From positions 16,590,221-16,654,220 of the forward strand of contig OX387192.1 in NCBI GenBank assembly GCA_947561395.2: a DNA stretch of 64,000 nt. The letters run 5' to 3'. Shown piece after piece: positions 1 through 10,954 of the stretch. Position numbers and translations under genes: made by a program. Origin of the DNA: Buxus sempervirens (taxonomy: Eukaryota; Streptophyta; Magnoliopsida; Buxales; Buxaceae). The notes below the pieces were generated by a model. It was not told where the DNA came from. It was given only the letters and a program-made list of their open reading frames with translations, and ran no database searches. Within the stretch, counting starts at the first letter, position 1; each line of letters begins with the position of its first letter.

Positions 1-822
1 GGTGGGCTTGGTTGAGCCCACGTGTCCCTGGGTGGGCCTCGGTCTAGCCTGAGAGGCCCTTTGGGCTTTGTGTAAGCACCTCATTTTTGCACCTCCCAAA
101 ATGCAAAAAATGATATTTTAATTGAAAAGTCAAACTTGAGAAAGTCAAAAAGTTGACTTTTTCTCTGGTGCAAATCAGTTGCCATGCTTCCTACCATTGG
201 AAAGAGGATTCCGATACGATTCTAATGGAACAAAGTTTGCTCAAATCAGAGTCCAGATGAAGAAGTTATGGGCTGATCAAATCTGAGAAAAGCAGAAATT
301 GACTTTCTGCTAAACCCCAGATCAGCTACCTCATTAGATATCAGCAGAAAGAGCCTCTCGACACGATCCCAACGCAACTGAGTTTGCTGGAATCGGAGTC
401 CCGGATAAGGAAATATGAGCAAAACCGGCTCCCGGACGCGGCCCGGCACTTCTGCTAAAAAACTCGAATTTGCTGCTAAACTGAAATTCAGTGGATTGGG
501 AATCTCGCACTGATTCCAACGCCACTAAGTTTGCTGAAATCGGATATCAGATGAGTGAGTTGTGGGCAGTTGAAGTTTCTGAAAATCTGCACACGTGGCA
601 AATAGTGAAGAAAGAGCAGCAAAATGAAAAGTTTTGAATTAAAAAATAATATTTTTGCTAAAAATCTAATTAAAGTATTTAAAATAAAAGAAAAAGAAAA
701 GAAATTAAGAGATGCATGTGCATCCCAAAACTTGAAACAAAAAAATCCTAATATAATAACAATAAAAGTACATGAGAAAAAAAAAAGAAAATAAAAAAGA
801 AATAATATAATAAGTATGTGGT

Positions 823-921
823 TGGACGAATTCTCCATGTGGAGAATTCGTCCAAGCAAGACTTGGCCTCCAAGTTTACTTGGAGGCTAAGTCTTGAAGC
901 AATGATTATGAATCATTGCTT
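823..921 (+). repeat. U3 hairpin array of F1 LTR (three hairpins)
   Basis: Three tandem inverted repeats: 823-837/840-854 (15-bp perfect arms, 2-nt loop), 857-874/879-896 (18-bp arms with one G-T pair, 4-nt loop), and 897-907/911-921 (11-bp perfect arms, 3-nt loop). They sit about 80 bp before the TATA box. The three stem sequences are unrelated to one another and to the hairpins at the same place in other F1 copies. Confidence 0.85.
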
Positions 922-1002
922 ATATTTAAAAAGGGGCACAAATAACAAAGGATGAGTGTTTTGGTGAAAAAGCATGAAAATAATTGGATTTTGGTCATTC
1001 CC

Positions 1003-1010
1003 TATAAAAA
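1003..1010 (+). promoter_or_regulatory. TATA box of F1 solo LTR
   Basis: TATAAAAA follows the hairpin array and precedes a pyrimidine-rich leader. A donor-like CAAG/GTATC lies about 290 bp downstream at 1298. The same order of hairpins, TATA and donor is seen in the other F1 copies. Confidence 0.6.
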
Positions 1011-2259
1011 GAAGAAACCCTAGCAAAGGGGGGAGGTCGGCTGATTTTTGTTTGGGGTTCTCCCATCTCTCCCAAGCTCCTCCATTCTCTCCCCCATGCT
1101 CCTCCACCTCTCCTTGCTCCCTAGTCCCAAGGAGACCACCTAGAAACCTTCTTTCTTCTTCTTGATCTTCTTCTCCTTCACTTAAGCCAAAGAGGAAGGT
1201 GAAGGTGTTGCTTTTGGTGCGTGAAGGTGCTGCCCCAGCACTTCGGTTGGCTTCAAGAGGACCTCTACGCACAAGAAGAAGGGTCTTCCACGCCAAGGTA
1301 TCATTCCTTGTTCCCTTTTACACTACATATGTGAAAATGGAGGCATTTCATGATGTTTCATAAGTATCGTTCCTCCCATGCTCTCAATCGGTTTCTTTGT
1401 TCTTTTTTGAAATGTCTTATATGTGTTCTTGTTTTATTTTCATGGCTGTTGGGTGTGCTTTGCTTTAGTTTAGAAGGGAGCATGTTCCCTCTCGATTAAT
1501 CGTCTAATGTACCCCCCGAGTAACCCCCCTCTTCCCTTCTTCAAGTGCTTCCTTTCTAAGATGAATGGGTGATGTATGTGGGTAGGATGATGAATGTAGC
1601 ACCTGATGCATGCTAAGTCTATCCTCTATTGGTTTATTCACATAAGGCCTAGTTGTTGTCGTACACAGGCACGGATTGATTATTGTCCAAAATATAGGTT
1701 TTGCCCTCTTTAGGATCATGTGAGTATCCCATCTTATTTGCTGTTTTGTATGTGTTAGTCATTGTTTTGGGTCATGAAAAACCAGCCCATTCGGCCTTGT
1801 GCCGGCTTCGTAAGCATGCTTACTTGTTCATTCATTAGAAGCATATCTAGGTACCATACATGTGCTACTACTTAATATGATTTGAATGCATGGAAAACTT
1901 GCTTTTTTTTCAACTCTTAATGGCCTATCTTGTTCTTCAGTTTGGTTGTAACTTGAACATGTTTATGGATGATTCGTGTTGTTTTTTTATATAAAGTAAT
2001 GGTGGGTTCTTAGAAGAAGGAAGGGAATCAAAACAGGGACACTTGAGTCCCTGTTTGTGTGTGGATTTGGTTTAGAGAGAGGAGGCAAACCCCTAACCTC
2101 CTCCCATCCTCTTAGTTTTCCCTAAAGAGAAGCTCATTCTTCTCTATTTTGGAACCACTGTGGGCCCACCCAGGGGCCCACACAATCACTGGAACTCCCC
2201 AAGAAGCCTAAAAAAAAAACCCAACCCCAGTGGAAAAATCCAAAAAATAGGTTCTGTAT

Positions 2260-2405
2260 GTTGATCCGGCAACTCAGGCCGGATCAACAGAGATTTATGT
2301 GTAGCCGGCATTAGATGCCGGATACACTCAAATCAAGGTGTAGCCGGCTAAAGATGCCGGATACACAGAGACTTGTGTGTAACCGGCATCTCAGGCCGGC
2401 TACAC
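2260..2405 (+). repeat. Second hairpin array of F1 LTR (GTAGCCGGC type)
   Basis: Four tandem hairpins of about 29 nt. The first has 11-bp perfect arms (GTTGATCCGGC) around AACTCAG. The others have arms of the form GTGTARCCGGC. The inverted outer copy carries three homologous hairpins at 4036-4145. Confidence 0.8.
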
Positions 2406-4035
2406 TGCCAGAGTTCTTCCTTTGCTATTTTTGTGATTTTGTGCAATATTTTGAACTGTTTGATCAAATCCGGGCGAACCAGAAGGGTTTCCGGGTGACC
2501 CGGAAACCCAAAATGGGCCATGGACCGACCCGATCCAAACTGATTCCAGGTGGGCCTTCCAACGGGGCCCACCAAGCCCAACCAACTCATTCATGCTTAA
2601 ATAAGATAAATAAGAGATTTGAGTGGGCCAGACCAATTGAGGCCCACCCAAGCCCTAATTGGGCCATGCATGATTAAAGTAGGATGTGGTTTGGCCGAGA
2701 CCAAGGGTAGGGCCTATCGGGCCCACCAAGCCCATTAACCAACCAAGGTTAGGGTTCCAAAACCCTAATTCGGGAAGTCTTGGGCTTTCAAGCCCAAGCC
2801 CAGGTAAAGGGCCCCAAGCCCAATGCTTGGCCCATCTTTGCAAAGGCTAATCAAGATAATCTGAAACCACTTGGCAACCAATTGTGTGGCCCACGAACAA
2901 TCCCGGCCCACTTGTGCATAGAAATCAAATTTAATCAAACTTGGAATTTAAATGAAATCAATTTACTTAAACCAAAGCCCAAAGGGCCTCTCGGGTTTAG
3001 ACTGAGGCCCACCAGGGGCATGTGGGCTCAACCAAGCCCACCAAGGAATCCGCGGGCCTTCCAATAGGGCCCGCCCAATCAGACTCACATCACTTTAATA
3101 ATAAGAAAATAAAATCAAGTAAAGGGACCCACACCACTTTGGCGATCCCGCCAGACTTAACCAAAATTGAATGCTGGATTAGACATCGGGTGAGTGAGAG
3201 ACCAACTGAGTTGACTCAAAACCAGGGAAACTTATGGGACCCGTCACTTGACGGGGTGGACTGGGGTGTCTACGGACTTCCCCAGACCGCAACCGAGCCC
3301 CTACTTAGAATCTCAAAGCCGCAGACCAAAAGCCTTAGTAGAAGAACTTAGGCACCCAGGTGTCTGCCTGCACCCCATCAGGCAGTGGCGACTCCAAACT
3401 AATCCCGAGGCACGCATAGTTTTGCGTGCGCCTCGTCGTGCGACCGAAATCGGGTGCGCACACTTTGGTTCAAGTGAATTGATTTTACTTTAAAGTTTAA
3501 GTTGAATTTAAAGTGATTTCTATGCAAAAGCGGGCCAGGATTGCTTCGTGGGCCCTTGAGTGGGCCGCACAATTGGTTGCCAAGTGATTTCGATTTATCT
3601 TTCTTATCTGTGCCAAAATGGGCCAAGCATTGGGCTTGGGGCCCTTTACCTGGGCTTGGGCTTGAAAACCCAAGTCTTCATGAGTTAGGGTTTGGAAACC
3701 CTAAAATTAGTTCGAGTTAATGGGCTTTAGCGGGCCCGATCGGCCCTACCCACAGTCTCGGCCAAACCAAACCTAGATCCAAACATGCATGTTGCCCCAG
3801 TGGGCTTTGGTGGGCCTCAATGGGTTTGGCCCACTCAATCAATTTGATTATCTTCATTTAACAAAAATAAGTTTATCAGGCTTAGTGGGCCCCGTTGGAA
3901 GGCCCACTGGAATCGAGTTGGACCGGGTCGGTCCAAGGCCCGCCTCGGCCCGGAAACCCTACTGGTTCACCCGGATTGATCAAACGAACCAAAATCATCA
4001 CAAGATTACAAAAATGGCAAAAAATAACATTCTGG

Positions 4036-4145
4036 CAGTGTAGCCGGCCTGAGATGTCGGTTACACACAGGGTTCTGTGTATCCGGCATCTTTAGCCGAC
4101 TACACATGGGCTTCAGTTGATCCGGCCTGAGTTGCCAGATCAACA
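4036..4145 (-). repeat. Second hairpin array of outer F1 LTR
   Basis: Three hairpins with CCGGC-centred stems, the inverted counterpart of the array at 2260-2405. They lie downstream of the TATA box and donor-like site on the minus strand. Confidence 0.75.
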
Positions 4146-5143
4146 CACAGAATCCATTTTTTTGGATTTTTCCAATGGGGTTGGTTTCTTGGGTCTCCTA
4201 GGGTGTTCTAGCATTTGTGTGGGCTCCTGTGTGAGCCCACAGTGGTTCTGGAGATGAGGAATCACCTCATTTTGATCTCTTTTGAGGTTTCTTACAGCAA
4301 AGAAAAGGGGGAAGATGCATGGTTCCCATAGTGTGTGAAGGCATGCATGCGTGCATGTGCTAGAGAGAGAATAACATCGTGTTATCCATAACACTAGCTA
4401 GGGGATATAACAAAAGGGGCATGGGGAACATACTTTCCAAGAAACATGCATGACATACATGACCTAGATACTCTAATCTACGCTCATGCATTAAACCACT
4501 AACTTCATGCTCAGCACACATGCAAGATCATTCGAATAAGACCATTCAAAGAAGGGAATGAGGGGGTTACATTAGACGAGGTGGGAGAGGAACATGCTCC
4601 CCTTAGAAATGCTGGAAACCAACCCAAAACAATAACTTATGAACTTAGAGAGAAGTGTGTGAGGACAAGGTTCATATGCTCTTATGAAACCAGACGTGGA
4701 CCTCTTGCTTTTAGTGGCTGTTATGCCATGAAAAAGACAGCAAAACATGCTCAAGTCACCAAGGAAGAGAGCTCATACCAAAGAAGAAGAAGAGCTTGGT
4801 AACCCCTTTAGAAAAATCTCATTTTAATATATATGTAACAAAACTTGATAAGAAACCTTACCTTGGAGTCTTGTAACCTTCCTGAGGTGTGTAGAGATCT
4901 CCTTGAAGTAGAGATGAGGGCTGGAGCAGCTCCTTTGGCTACCAACAGCAGGCAGCCTCCTCCTTGCTTAGGCACAATGGAGAGAAAGAAGAGAGGAGAT
5001 GATAGGAGGGCCTTGGAGAAAATCCCTTGGGTTTGGGGAGCAAGGTGGAGTGAAAAGGAAGGGATTTCGGAGCAGTAGCCAAGGGGAGATGGGGTGGAAA
5101 CCAGCCAAAATCAAGCCAACCTCGGAAATGAGTTGCTGGTTTG

Positions 5144-5409
5144 CTATTTATAGAAAACTTAATCTATCCGGCAACTCAGGCCGGATACACTAAGTCCTCC
5201 CCTTATCCGGCCCTCATGGCCGGATACACTAAGGCTCCTTTGTATCCGGTGTTTAAGTCCGGATACAAAACATAATCATTTGAAAATTAAATGCCGCCGC
5301 GAATTTATCGGGCGATCGGCGCAAATCTCGCGCGAAAATCTCCTTTCATCCGGCCTTTAAGTCCGGTCATGAAGGGGAGCTAGTGTATCCGGTATATCTG
5401 ACCGGATAC
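5144..5409 (-). promoter_or_regulatory. U3 hairpin array and TATA box of outer F1 LTR
   Basis: Five hairpins with TATCCGG-type stems lie at 5165-5409. Examples are 5165-5172/5180-5187 with loop AACTCAG, and 5385-5393/5401-5409 with 9-bp perfect arms. On the minus strand they run directly into the TATA box CTATAAATAG (5144-5153) and a leader with a donor-like site near 4860. Confidence 0.8.
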
Positions 5410-5940
5410 AAATCGAAAAATTACGGATTTGCCCTTCGACTTGACCGATTCAACCGATTTGACACTTTTGGATATCTACGGATTGGCCCGTATGAATTTT
5501 GATATTTAAGATTTAGTCCCTGAGATATTTTGCTGCGTTGGCTGCCACGTGTGCAGTTTCTGGTTTTGCTGCTCGGAAACTTCGACAGCTTATATCTCCT
5601 TCATCCGAACTCCGATTTGAGCAAACTCAATTGCATTAGACTTGTATCGGAGCTCTCTACTCAATGACATAGGGCTAAGCGCTTGGCAAGGGGTTCGAGG
5701 AAAAGTCAACTTTCGTCTCATCCTCAAGTTTGACTGCCCGCAGAACCTTAATCCGGACTCCGATTCCAACAAACTCAGTTGCGTTGGAACCACGTCGAGA
5801 TTCTCTATCCATTGAGATAAATTAAGGTGACCAATTATCACTTGATCAAAAGGTCAAATTTCGACCCCTCAGGTGTTGACTTTTTAGCCGGGTTTTGCAT
5901 TTCTGGCTTTTCCGGAGTTCAAAAATGAGGTGCTTACACT

Positions 5941-7381
5941 TATTTGCTGCTTCCACTGCCCCATTCATCTTTGGTCTATACGGAGCTGACTTGTGGTGGG
6001 TAATCTGAAACTGTTCACACATCTTTCTCATGTCCTTGTTCTTAAGGTTTGAAGCATTGTCTGATACTATGGCACTTGGCAAACCGTAGCGACAAATGAT
6101 ATTGTGCTTCAAGAATTTCAAAGTGTGGCTATTTGTAATGTTTGCATATGAAGCTGACTCTACCCACTTGGTGAAGTAATCAATTGCTACAAGTATAAAC
6201 CTGTGTCCATTTGATGCCTTTGGAGAAATCATTCCAATGATGTCTATACCCCACATGGAGAAGGGCCATGGAGATGTCATGTTGTGCAATTCACTTGAGG
6301 GTGCATTTTTATTATCAGCATACACTTGGCATAAATGACACCTTTTGACATGTATATAGCAATCGTGCTCCATAGTCGACCAGTAATATCCTAATCGCAT
6401 AATCTTCTTGGCAAGCATGTGCCCGTTCATATGGGGTCCACACACTCCTCCATGTACAGTTTCAACTAACCTTTCTGACTCGATCTTGGCAACACATCTA
6501 AGTAGTATATCATTGTGTGATCTTTTGTACAACTTTCCACCACTTAGTAAGAACTGTCCTTCCAACCTCTGAATTGTTCTTTTCTCTATAGAAGTGATAT
6601 TTTTTGGCAAACTCCGATCATTTATGAAGTTCTTAATATCTTGAAACCATGGTACTTCTTCTTCTGGGGTTTCTTCTAGAACAAGGCAATAAGCTGGTTT
6701 ATCTCTAACTTCAATTTCCAGTGGTCTAATATCAACACCTTCTGGCATACTGACCATTGAAGCCAATGTTGCTAGAGCATCCGAAAACTGATTTTTGGCC
6801 CTTGGCATATAATTGAAGGAAATTTGAGTGAATTTGGTGCTTATTTCTTCCAAATACTGGTGATAGGGGATCAATTTGTGATCCTTGGTTATCCATTCAC
6901 CAATTGTTTGGAAGATGATAAGACTCGAATCCCCATATACGTCAAGTTTCTCTAATTCATGGTCTAAGGCAGCTTGCAATCCAATTATGCATGCTTCATA
7001 CTCTGCTATATTGTTTGTGCATTGGAACCTTAACTTCACTGGGATTGGGATGTGTGCCCCATCTGGCTTGATCAAAACAGCCCCTATTCCATTTTCATTC
7101 ATATTGGCGGCCCCTTCAAAAAACATTTGCCAAGAGCTTTCCCCTTCTTCTTCTTCAGTAAACAGGATTGCCTCATCAGGAAAATTAGTCTTCAAAGGTT
7201 GGTATTCTGGTAAAGGGTGTGCGGCTAAGTGATCAGCAATGGCTTGACCCTTAATGGCTTTCTGCGTGATATAGGTGAGGTCAAATTCAGAGAGTAACAA
7301 CTGCCACTTTGTTGTTCTGCCAGTTAAAGCTGGTTTCTCGAATAGGTCTGAAATTAAAGCTGCCACTTTGCTGAAATTCAA
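5941..7381 (-). pseudogene. Tat polyprotein remnant: RNase H end, second RNase H, integrase
   Basis: The conceptual protein starts with the tail of the first RNase H (KPALTGRTTKWQLLLSEFD), followed by the additional RNase H domain typical of Tat elements (NNIAEYEACIIGLQAAL, VYGDSSLI, DALATLASM). An integrase follows, with an HHCC zinc-binding region (RCHLCQVYAD) and the core (WGIDIIG, AIDYFTKWVE, GLPSAIVSDN). In the family these domains process the replication intermediate and insert the cDNA. The domain order assigns the element to Tat rather than to chromoviruses. Part of a broken element. Confidence 0.88.
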
Positions 7382-7668
7382 AGGCTTTCAGAGGCCCAAA
7401 AGAAAAAGGTCTGAAATTCAAAGGCTTTCAGAGGCCCAAAAGATCTGAAATTTAAAGGCTTTCAAAGGCCCAAAAGAAAAAAGTCTGAAATTCAAAGGCT
7501 TTCAGAGGCCCGGGGATTTTTGAGAAAAAGTCTGAAATTCAAAGGCTTTCAGAGGCCCAAGGAGTTTTTGAGAAAAAGTCTGAAATTCAAAGGCTTTCAG
7601 AGACCCAAGGAGTTTTTGAGAAAAAGTCTGAAATTCAAAGGCTTTCAGAATCCCAAAGGATTTTCTCT
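7372..7668. repeat. Tandem repeat, about seven units of 34-47 bp
   Basis: The phrase CTGAAATTCAAAGGCTTTCA recurs seven times with spacers such as AGGCCCAAAAGAAAAAG or GGAGTTTTTGAGAAAAAG. It abuts the coding remnant of Tat-1 exactly where upstream polyprotein sequence would be expected. A TTTA microsatellite and T tract follow (7677-7712). Confidence 0.9.
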
Positions 7669-9158
7669 TCACACTTTTTATTTATTTATTTATTTATTAT
7701 TTTTTTTTGAAGCATTTTATTCAAACCTATTTCCTTTTATCATTATTTAAAGGTTAAAGGAATAAGATTTAGTGGGAAAAAGCTGATTAAAATTGAATTT
7801 TTCGCGAAAACCGTATACACAGTACGGTCCAGCCCTGCCCGTATTCAAATTACGAGCGAGCCGTGACCGTATGACATTCACGAGCGAACCCCGCCCGTAT
7901 AACTAATACGGACGAACCCAGCCCGTGTATCAAATACGGTTTTACGGAGCTCCTTTATGTTTTCTCAGTTTTTTTCACGGTTTGATCACTTTAATTGCTC
8001 ATCCAAACATACGGTTCACCCAGTGTAGGGCTTCTGAACTGTCCCAAAGTGGACTTTGACCTTTTTGCTAAAATACATGTTTAGGAAGGCACATGTACCC
8101 TCCAAATTGACACCATACTCAATAATTTGGTACCCTTTTGTTGCCTCTTATATGAACATTGGGTAGGATTGATTCTAAACAGAGTTAGAAACTCTTCCTA
8201 TGGGCTGCACCAATTTTGGAAACATGCATATTTTGGGACCAATTTTATCCCAAACCAATGGGCACCATGACTCCCCTATGACATGAAAATAATATAGAAG
8301 AATAGGATTAACTTGTTTACCTTGAATATGGCATCCACATTATGCCCTGGTTTGTAAGCCATGCAAACGGCCTTCCCACAATTACAAACCCATATTCCCA
8401 CGTAATTGTGTATTTTAGCCAAAAACGTGTAACTCCACCTTCAAGCGTAGGGGTTTTGGGTTTTGGCTTAATGGCAACTTAGCACTCAAGCCTAGTGATG
8501 ACCAGAATCCCAGATCCACGTTATCATTACATCATTGGCCCAAAGTTCTAAGGTAAATGTTTTCACTTTCGCTTTCCGAAGTATCGACCTCGTTGCGCCA
8601 AGCTACACACATTCAGGTTCAACTTCCTATAGGTTAAGGGTAGGCTGTGTAAAAAATAAAATGTGCACAGTGCATTGTAAAGATAGGGCGCATTCACAAC
8701 GTCCCAAACCCTTGCCACTCTTTTCGTAGCCATGCATAAACAAACCAAGGCATAATAGGAAAGCATATTTAAAATAAACAAGTAAATACAGCAATCCTAT
8801 AGCACCTAAAACATGCTCATAAAAAAATCATTTAATCATGCAAACATATGATCATGTTATACACCAAAAATCATCATGGAGATCATGCTGAAAATTAAAA
8901 CATGCTATCATAAAAATATAGCAAGAAATAAACATGGTTCAGCAAAACGAACCTCCCCTACGCATGTTTGTAGAAACAATCCTATAAATCAAAATTAAAC
9001 ATGTTTCTACCCCCATGAATTCTTAAGTAATAATTCAGATTTAAAACATACCCAACATGCTTAAGAACACAAAATAGCAAGCAAATAAAAAAATCAAAAA
9101 CATGAACTAAAACACCAAAAGGCTCAAATCCTCAAGTCCCTAGCAAAGTCGCCAGTTA
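7669..9158 (-). other. Tat-1 leader region
   Basis: AT-rich noncoding stretch between the coding remnant and the LTR. It holds short CCGTAT/ATACGG inverted repeats at 7805-7945 similar in type to those in the LTR U3, then unstructured leader. A primer-binding-like site, TGGCGACTTTGCTAGGGA on the minus strand (9137-9154), stands four bases after the LTR end. No open frame here is convincing. Confidence 0.6.
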
Positions 9159-10954
9159 TGAGACATGGAAAAAATCAAATCCCTTTGACTTCCTCTATCA
9201 TCACACGGGATTAAATTAAACAAAGAGTCGCCACCATTCAATTTAGGTGTGAATGGACACCAAAATATTAAATAAGCACAAAAGGCAAATTTAGGGTAAA
9301 AATAACCCTCCTTAAATAAACAACCAGAGATGGGTAAGGGGATTAGGTTATGAACAGGGGAAGGTGTTAGGCACCCCTATTCACCCACACAAGGTGGTTG
9401 CCAGGTATTGTTTATGTTTTTCAAAGAAAAAAAAGGCTTGCTATAAAATTCATGAAAAATCACAAAAAGACAAAAATATATGGTTTTTTCATACGAATAG
9501 TCTAATTGATCCAGAACTTTCAAATATGATCATACCATTCCTAGGGTTTCATGATCAAAATAAAATTGAGATAAAATCAAATAAAATCAATTTAAAGTGA
9601 AAAATCCAAAAATCTGGCTTCAAGCTAAATTCTAGAAATCTAGAAAAATATGATTTTTATAAAATATTTCAAAATTGAACTTGAATAGTCCAGGATATAG
9701 GTAGAGCCCATATTTCACATTAAATCCAAAAATAAAAACCAAAAATACCCACGTTGATGAAGAACATCAAAAGGGGAGAACTTAGACCGTAGGGTCTTCT
9801 CTCAATAATGAAAAAGGACTCAAAAACCATCTCATGAAACCCTAGAATTTATTTTCAGGCTTCTAGATTCAAATCTATCATATTGATCATGATAAATCCA
9901 AGATCTTAGCCTAAAATCACGAAAACAGTGCTGTAGGTGCAAAAGTGGTGAAAATCCAAATTTTATCAAAAAGTGGGGATCTCATGTTATAAACATCATA
10001 GATTCATGTTATTCATTCAGATTCATCATAAAAACCATTAAAACATGATCAAGATATCCAAAGCAGCCACATCTCACAGATTTGAGCATATGGGGGTCTA
10101 CCCTACGGATCCACCTGTTCTCTTTTCCCCTAGCTCTCTCTTCACGTTTTACGGCTAGAGAGACTCTTCAGGTACTTGGAGATAGGTTTGGGTACACAAA
10201 CACAATCAAAGGCTTTATTCTAGAAAAAAGGAGAAAAACAGATATGGGGTTCTATTCTAGGGATCCACCTGTTCTCTTTTCCTCTAGCTCTCTCTTCACG
10301 TTTTACGGCTAGAGAGACTCTTGAGGTACTTAGAGACAAGCTTAGGAATACAAGTACAAAAGATGGCCTTATTCTACAGCAATAGAGATGATCCTATTAC
10401 TTCTAGAATTGAAAATATGAAATAAAAGGGAAAAGGGACTTACCTGGATTGAGCAAGCAGAGCAGCAGAGATTCCTTTCTTCTCTTGGAGCTTTTTAGAC
10501 TTCAAATTTTCGTGGCCCTCAGCTTGAGAATCTCACCTCTATTTATAGGCAAGCACAGGGGCAAGGCTGGTCCAGAAGGATATATCCTGATCCTCAGGAT
10601 AGAGTGAAAGACAGAGATAATGCCCATCCATAGCCAACCAAGGTGGCTTCAGCGAATAAAAGACGTAATTCGCTCATTTAAAGATATATTGGACTAAAGA
10701 TAAAGCTCGTAAATCGAGAGAAGAATAAAACTCACACGAGTCTTTAGTGACCGTAAATGAATTCGGTCCAACGGTGACCGCATTTTCAATACGGGCGCGC
10801 CTGACCGTAGAGCGATCTCGGACGCGACCGGCCCGTGAATGAAATACGGGCAAAGCCTGCTTTGTCAATTTTTATGCATTTTTTACCTGTTTTAAGTTCT
10901 AATTACATGTTTTTATTACTTTCTCATTCTGTAGTGCAATTTGGGGTGTCTACA
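9159..10954 (-). mobile_element. LTR of Tat-1
   Basis: On the minus strand it starts TGTAGACACCCCAAATTGCA at 10954 and ends ATGTCTCA at 9159 (1796 bp). It holds short CCGTAT-type inverted repeats (10745-10850), a TATA box CTATAAATAG (10539-10549), a strong donor-like CCAG/GTAAGT near 10443, a tandem duplication (10107-10372) and the conserved TGGCGACTC (9225-9233) 66 bp before its end. The homologous LTR of Tat-2 (29023-31510) has the same ends and order. Confidence 0.85.
10107..10372. repeat. Tandem duplication inside Tat-1 LTR, period 154
   Basis: A segment with GGATCCACCTGTTCTCTTTT and TTCACGTTTTACGGCTAGAG occurs twice, starting at 10107 and 10261. The Tat-2 LTR has an independent duplication of the related segment. 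Confidence 0.85.

Larger units (their letters stand above)
71..3462 (+). mobile_element. Solo LTR, Tat-like group F1, TSD CTTTG
   Basis: Begins TGTAAGCACC and ends GTGCGCACA, flanked by the 5-bp duplication CTTTG at 66-70 and 3463-3467. No internal region is present, so it is a solo LTR of 3392 bp. Parts in order: three F1 core repeats (about 180-560), three hairpins (823-921), TATA box (1003-1010), donor-like CCAAG/GTATC at 1298, four more hairpins (2260-2405), a long GGCCCA-rich tract, and TGGCGACTCC at 3386-3395. It lies inverted within an older F1 copy, which gives the region a false look of one giant palindrome. Assignment to the Tat lineage rests on the terminus resembling Tat TGTAGACACC, the shared TGGCGACTC motif and shared hairpin words. 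Confidence 0.88.
1..5938 (-). mobile_element. Tat-like LTR (group F1), outer copy, continues left of window
   Basis: Read on the minus strand it starts at 5938 with TGTAAGCACCTCATTTTTG, the terminus shared by all F1 copies in this window. It is split by another F1 LTR (71-3462). Bases 1-70 and 3468-5938 join smoothly: the joined order matches the uninterrupted F1 copy around 44757-44900. It sits in the integrase region of the Tat element to its right, whose coding homology stops at 5941. It contains two copies of the F1 core repeat (about 5585-5830), a hairpin array, a TATA box, a donor-like site near 4860 (CCAAG/GTAAGG) and a second hairpin array (4036-4145). The 3' end and left target duplication lie outside the window. 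Confidence 0.8.
5939..10954 (-). mobile_element. Tat/Ogre-lineage Ty3/gypsy element (Tat-1), incomplete
   Basis: A minus-strand element: LTR 9159-10954, primer-binding-like site 9137-9154, leader 7669-9136, then RNase H and integrase coding at 5941-7381. The lineage is clear from the extra (archaeal-type) RNase H placed before the integrase. Gag, protease and reverse transcriptase are not seen, and a tandem repeat sits where the polyprotein should continue. The integrase homology stops at the F1 insertion (5938); its remainder and the second LTR must lie left of the window if they exist. It is a broken fossil. Confidence 0.85.

Noticed and set aside
488-859. 123-codon hydrophobic frame, possible membrane protein
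   Set aside because: It is the antisense of an A-rich tract in F1 U3 and overlaps perfect hairpins; phenylalanine/leucine runs come from poly-A/T.
66-5938. A giant foldback element or 5.9-kb palindrome
   Set aside because: The CTTTG duplication at 66-70/3463-3467 and the smooth join of 1-70 to 3468 show one LTR inserted in inverse orientation into a relative.
7372-7668. CRISPR-like array of repeats and spacers
   Set aside because: Spacers are themselves near-identical, the setting is a plant retroelement, and the unit derives from the adjoining sequence.
10920-10940. CACTACAGAATG on the minus strand as the second CACTA terminus
   Set aside because: The position is inside the conserved start region of the Tat LTR, and Tat-2 has the corresponding sequence without CACTA context.
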